A stretch of DNA of 9,568 bases from an uncultured Clostridia bacterium (GTDB lineage Bacteria > Bacillota > Clostridia > Oscillospirales > UBA644), in NCBI GenBank assembly GCA_904502105.1, contig CAJGDF010000051.1:1-9568 (forward strand), given 5' to 3'. Below the pieces are notes generated by a model. The model saw only the letters and a program-made list of their open reading frames with translations. It did not search any database and had not been told where the DNA came from. The number at the start of each line of letters is the position of its first letter. The first letter of the stretch is position 1. This document shows positions 7,095 to 9,568 of the stretch, in pieces. The position numbers were made by a program, and so were the translations under genes.

Positions 7095-7484
7095 TTATTT
7101 GAAATATTCCAATGCAACGGAAAAAGCTCTCGAAATACGGGAGAAGATACCCGCATTGTCCTCCTCTGCAGAGATCAATAGTGTTTGGTTTGTGTTGTTG
7201 CTGACGATATATTCAATCTGGTAACTGTTAATCTTTGTCATTCCGAGACGATTTACAACGTAATCTTCAACATTACGGTAGTTCGTTCTCTTTTCGTATT
7301 CGATGCGGAGAAGTTCTCCTTCGTTTTGTTCGAATGCAAGTTCGTTATTAAGAAGCTTAAGACGGTAATTCTTTTCGTACTGAGAAATACAGCACATAAC
7401 GCTCATTACACCGACCGCTATTATAATAAGGATAAGGATCGCAATAGTTATATCGAAATTCTTTTTCTTATCAACTTTTTCCAT
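7095..7484 (-). CDS. ftsL: FtsL/DivIC-like septum protein
   Basis: FtsL is a small bitopic protein that joins the DivIB/DivIC complex and helps activate the septal FtsW-PBP synthase. The 129-residue product has a charged cytoplasmic start, a single membrane segment (about 12-35), then a charged, heptad-like stretch (about 37-70) suited to a coiled coil. VEDYVVNRLGMTKINSYQIEYI (about 72-93) matches the usual end of the FtsL/DivIC domain (xGM...). Sequence conservation in this family is low, so the call rests on topology, length, that motif and the position between rsmH and the class B PBP. The ATG at 7484 has GGAT 8 bases and AAAGGA 13 bases upstream, both imperfect. It is 31 bases from rsmH and is followed by the unusual spacer. 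Confidence 0.85.
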   Translation of the reverse strand: MEKVDKKKNFDITIAILILIIIAVGVMSVMCCISQYEKNYRLKLLNNELAFEQNEGELLRIEYEKRTNYRNVEDYVVNRLGMTKINSYQIEYIVSNNTNQTLLISAEEDNAGIFSRISRAFSVALEYFK

Positions 7485-7515
7485 CTTGCTTGATCCGTCC
7501 TTTCATTTATAATAG

Positions 7516-8451
7516 TTATTTAACTTCGAATACTCTTAATTTTGAGCTTCTTGCTCTGGGGTTTGATTCCATTTCTTCATCGGAAGGAATAATGGGTTTC
7601 TTTGTTAACACCTTACCGAGACTTGTTTTTCCGCATACACATACGGGGAAGTTCGGAGGGCATGTACAGGGATTTTCCGCTGAAGCAAATGCAGTTTTTA
7701 CTATTCTGTCTTCAAGAGAATGGAATGTAATAACTGCTATTCTTCCGCCCGGATTCATAGACGGGATAATATCGGAAAGAATATCGCTTACCTGCGAAAG
7801 CTCCTGATTTACTGCGATCCTTATTGCCTGGAAGACACGTTTCGCAGGATGCTGAGCTTCGTTAAGCGCTTTTTTGGGCATTGCGGATTTTATAACATCC
7901 ACAAGTTCAAGTGTTGTGTTTATAGGTGATGACTGACGTACTGTCACAATTTTCTTTGCTATCGGGCGGGACCAACGTTCTTCACCGTACTCGAAAAATA
8001 TTCGGGCAAGCTCCTGTTCGGAATAAGTATTGATGAGATCAGCCGCCGTAAATGCATCGTCTCTGTTCATTCGCATATCGAGAGGTGCATCATTCATATA
8101 AGAAAAGCCGCGCTCGGCAGAATCAAGCTGATGGGAAGAAACGCCGAGGTCAAGCAGCAAGCCGTCAAGCTTGATTCCTCTTTTTTCGAGGATCTCGGGA
8201 AGAGTTCTGAATTCAGCATGATATATTTCTTTTTTACAGGTAAGAGGTTCAAGTCTTGCGGTGCAAGCAGCTATTGCTTCCGTGTCTCGGTCTGTGCAAA
8301 CCAGAAGACCGTTCTCGGAAAGATGTGAACCTATTGCGAACGAATGTCCGCCGCCGCCTGCAGTACCGTCGGCATACACACCGTCGGGTTTTATATTAAG
8401 TGAATCGATCGTTTCTTTAAAAAGAACTGAAATATGAGAAAAGCCTGCCAT
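7516..8451 (-). CDS. rsmH: 16S rRNA (cytosine1402-N4)-methyltransferase RsmH (MraW)
   Basis: RsmH N4-methylates C1402 in the decoding centre of 16S rRNA using S-adenosylmethionine. The 311 residues fit the family. Visible motifs are HISVLFKE (6-13), the SAM-binding ADGTAGGGGHS (27-37), LDLGVSSHQLD (100-110), RGFSYMNDAPLDMRMN (114-129), VFQAIRIAVNQEL (206-218), ITFHSLEDRIVK (241-252) and the end NPRARSSKLRVFE (297-309). A four-cysteine segment, CTC-PPNFPV-CVC at 262-273, has the spacing of a metal knuckle and recalls clostridial family members. The ATG at 8451 is 2 bases beyond the mraZ stop (TAACGATG) with only a weak GGG upstream, suggesting translational coupling to mraZ. Placement directly after mraZ is the standard dcw arrangement. 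Confidence 0.97.
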   Translation of the reverse strand: MAGFSHISVLFKETIDSLNIKPDGVYADGTAGGGGHSFAIGSHLSENGLLVCTDRDTEAIAACTARLEPLTCKKEIYHAEFRTLPEILEKRGIKLDGLLLDLGVSSHQLDSAERGFSYMNDAPLDMRMNRDDAFTAADLINTYSEQELARIFFEYGEERWSRPIAKKIVTVRQSSPINTTLELVDVIKSAMPKKALNEAQHPAKRVFQAIRIAVNQELSQVSDILSDIIPSMNPGGRIAVITFHSLEDRIVKTAFASAENPCTCPPNFPVCVCGKTSLGKVLTKKPIIPSDEEMESNPRARSSKLRVFEVK

Positions 8452-8453
8452 CG

Positions 8454-8939
8454 TTAAATACCCAATTCTTCAAATGCAGCAAGGATATCGTCGTCGTTTT
8501 CTGTATCGTAAGAATCCCATCTTTCGGCATTCCATATTTCGATACGGGTCATAGCGCCGACAACAACTACATCCTTCATAAGGTCTGCAAACTTACGGAG
8601 ATTTTGAGAAACCGTAATTCTGCCCTGGGGGTCGATCTCGGAACGGCACGCATTACCGAGAATGGCTCTTTGAGAAGCGCCGCCCTTGCCGATCGTTTTT
8701 GATGCGATCTCTTTAGCAAAAGCATACCATCTTTTCTCAGAGAAAACGAAAATACAGTTATCGGAGCCTTTTGTCATATAAACGGCATTACCGACTGTTT
8801 CGCGGAATTTTGCGGGAAGAAAAACTCTTCCTTTAGCGTCCATGGTGTGTCGGTAGTTACCGATAAGGTTCATAGCGCCGACAAAAAGATCATCTTCTGC
8901 AGATGTTTCTTCTACGGGTCTGATTTCTTCGTTTTCCAT
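8454..8939 (-). CDS. mraZ: Transcriptional regulator MraZ with an acidic N-terminal extension
   Basis: MraZ is a ring-forming DNA-binding protein with two AbrB-like halves that regulates its own dcw cluster. Both hallmark motifs are present: DAKGRVFLPAKFRE (34-47) and DPQGRI (103-108), each in one half. The product has 161 residues, whereas many family members have about 140-150 and begin close to the first motif. Here about 22 mostly acidic residues (MENEEIRPVEETSAEDD...) come first. The extension is likely real: AAAGGAG lies 10 bases before the ATG at 8939, while the alternative ATG at 8873 (NLIGNYRHT) has no ribosome binding site. The C-terminus is also acidic. It is first in the cluster, behind a strong promoter and GGTGGA boxes that are its probable targets. 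Confidence 0.96.
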   Translation of the reverse strand: MENEEIRPVEETSAEDDLFVGAMNLIGNYRHTMDAKGRVFLPAKFRETVGNAVYMTKGSDNCIFVFSEKRWYAFAKEIASKTIGKGGASQRAILGNACRSEIDPQGRITVSQNLRKFADLMKDVVVVGAMTRIEIWNAERWDSYDTENDDDILAAFEELGI

Positions 8940-8949
8940 AGGTCGTGCG

Positions 8950-8956
8950 CTCCTTT
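8950..8956 (-). promoter_or_regulatory. mraZ ribosome binding site
   Basis: AAAGGAG on the minus strand, 10 bases before the ATG at 8939. It supports the longer, N-terminally extended mraZ product. The last GGTGGA box (8963-8958) lies one base upstream of it. Confidence 0.85.
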
Positions 8957-8957
8957 C

Positions 8958-9026
8958 TCCACCATTTTGCTTTTACCGTGGACTTTTCCACCCCAAAAAT
9001 GCACATTTATCCACCTGCGCACCACC
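8958..9026 (-). promoter_or_regulatory. Array of four GGTGG(A/T) boxes, candidate MraZ operator
   Basis: On the minus strand GGTGGT lies at 9026-9021, and GGTGGA at 9015-9010, 8992-8987 and 8963-8958. The three GGTGGA copies continue as GGTGGA-N-AA. The first two starts are 11 bases apart and the next 23, close to one and two helical turns; the last step is 29. They begin directly after the -10 box and end at the ribosome binding site. MraZ is known to bind short G-rich direct repeats ahead of its own gene (TGGG in Escherichia coli, AAAGTGG-type in mycoplasmas). That these are MraZ sites is inferred. The 8992-8987 copy also pairs with GTGGA at 8978-8982 as a small inverted repeat. Confidence 0.65.
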
Positions 9027-9055
9027 ATTATACTATATATAAAGTGTGTTGTCAA
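9027..9055 (-). promoter_or_regulatory. Consensus sigma-A promoter of the mraZ-dcw cluster
   Basis: On the minus strand TTGACA (9055-9050), 17 bases, then TATAAT (9032-9027): a perfect match to the housekeeping consensus in both boxes and in spacing. Transcription would start near 9020, giving a leader of about 80 bases that contains three of the GGTGGA-type boxes. The fourth lies between the -10 box and the start point, where a bound protein would block initiation. Confidence 0.9.
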
Positions 9056-9182
9056 CAATTTACAGAGAAATATTTGTAAAACGGGGTGTAAATGTTTTAT
9101 CACGGAGAAAAAATCTTTTCGTCATTTTGCACAAAAAAGATAGTCAACCTCAAAAAATACGGCAAAATCAAGGCTTACAGTA

Positions 9183-9211
9183 TTGATTTTTGGTGTGTAG
9201 TATGATATACT
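9183..9211 (+). promoter_or_regulatory. polA promoter with extended -10
   Basis: TTGATT (9183-9188), 17 bases, then TATACT (9206-9211), preceded by TG one base upstream (9203-9204), which forms an extended -10 element. Transcription would start near 9218, leaving a leader of about 24 bases that contains the GGAGG (9232-9236) before the polA ATG. Confidence 0.75.
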
Positions 9212-9241
9212 TAACAGGAAATTTCCCCTTCGGAGGCTATT

Positions 9242-9568
9242 ATGGCAGAAAATATGTCTAAAACGACAATAATGATGTTGGACGGCAACAGTATTTTAAA
9301 CAGAGCTTTTTACGGAATACGTCCGTTGACCACTTCCTCGGGCATTCCAACAAATGCTGTTTACGGCTTTTTGACTATACTTTTCCGTCATCTTGATGAA
9401 GACCGTCCGGATGCAGTTGGGGTCGCATTTGACCTCAAAGCAAAGACATTCAGGCACAATCTGTACGAAGGCTACAAAGCAGGAAGAAAAGGTATGCCCG
9501 ATGAACTTGCGACGCAGCTTCCCATAATCAAGAAAATCCTGATAGCCATGGGCATTTGCGTTTACGAA
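9242..9568 (+). CDS. polA: DNA polymerase I, N-terminal 5'-3' exonuclease part (cut by the window edge)
   Basis: PolA fills repair gaps and removes RNA primers from Okazaki fragments. The 109 visible residues belong to the N-terminal 5' nuclease domain: MLDGNSILNRAFYG (12-25) matches the family's metal-binding D-x-NS-xxxRAFY start. NAVYGFLTIL (38-47), then FDLKAKTFRH...YEGYKAGRKGMPDEL (about 63-89) give the usual FD...FRH...YKxxR pattern. The ATG at 9242 has GGAGG 5 bases upstream; a second in-frame ATG at residue 5 is less well placed. The gene diverges from mraZ and has its own promoter. Whether the polymerase and proofreading domains are intact cannot be seen, and a stand-alone 5' nuclease is a remote alternative. 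Confidence 0.93.
   Translation, partial: MAENMSKTTIMMLDGNSILNRAFYGIRPLTTSSGIPTNAVYGFLTILFRHLDEDRPDAVGVAFDLKAKTFRHNLYEGYKAGRKGMPDELATQLPIIKKILIAMGICVYE

Larger units (their letters stand above)
8940..9241. other. Divergent mraZ-polA intergenic region
   Basis: These 302 bases separate head-to-head mraZ and polA. The left part is the mraZ leader with its boxes and promoter (8950-9055), and the right part is the polA promoter and leader (9183-9241). The middle (about 9056-9182) is AT-rich with A-tracts. I see no gene, further clear promoter or terminator in it. The two -35 boxes are 127 bases apart, so the promoters do not overlap. Confidence 0.85.

Noticed and set aside
6917..7102. Plus-strand 61-codon frame in the ftsL-spoVD spacer
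   Set aside because: No ribosome binding site or promoter on the plus strand. It is composed largely of the inverted repeats and the TG-rich loop.
6914..7156. Minus-strand 80-codon frame overlapping the end of ftsL
   Set aside because: It overlaps ftsL out of frame, has no ribosome binding site, and runs through the inverted repeats. No protein-like pattern was seen.
9056..9182. Second minus-strand promoter (a TTGACT near 9145)
   Set aside because: There is no -10-like hexamer at 16-18 bases from it, and the perfect promoter at 9055-9027 already accounts for mraZ.

Overview
This window carries most of a division and cell wall (dcw) cluster from a low-GC Gram-positive bacterium. It is most likely a member of class Clostridia, in the Ruminococcaceae/Oscillospiraceae range. 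The assignment is an inference from three things: AT-rich sequence with strong AGGAGG-type ribosome binding sites and some TTG starts; a SpoVD/PBP2B-type transpeptidase with two C-terminal PASTA domains; and a clostridial-looking SEDS protein. No rRNA or other taxonomic marker is present.

Layout. Eight genes run leftwards on the minus strand, in the order mraZ (8939-8454), rsmH (8451-7516), an ftsL-like gene (7484-7095), spoVD/pbpB (6761-4557), murE (4538-3102), murF (3062-1719), mraY (1691-660) and an ftsW/spoVE-type SEDS gene (646 to beyond base 1). Gaps are 2 to 39 bases except one: 333 bases separate ftsL from spoVD. That spacer holds three inverted repeats, a bidirectional terminator-like hairpin and a decayed-looking open frame. 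On the plus strand, polA begins at 9242 and runs off the right edge, divergent from mraZ.

How it works together. MraZ is the cluster's transcription regulator and RsmH methylates 16S rRNA. FtsL, the class B PBP and the SEDS glycosyltransferase form the septal synthesis core. MurE (meso-DAP type by its DNPR motif), MurF and MraY finish the stem peptide and transfer it to the lipid carrier to make lipid I. murD does not lie between mraY and ftsW as it often does in Firmicutes, and the rest of the cluster (murG and others) would lie beyond base 1.

Regulation. A perfect sigma-A promoter, TTGACA-N17-TATAAT, drives mraZ. Four GGTGG(A/T) boxes lie between its -10 element and the mraZ ribosome binding site and are a good candidate for the MraZ operator. 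polA has its own extended -10 promoter. The hairpin between ftsL and spoVD may split the cluster into two transcriptional parts. I see no CRISPR array, tRNA, rRNA or intact mobile element. The most unusual parts of an otherwise conserved region are the ftsL-spoVD spacer and the GGTGGA box array.
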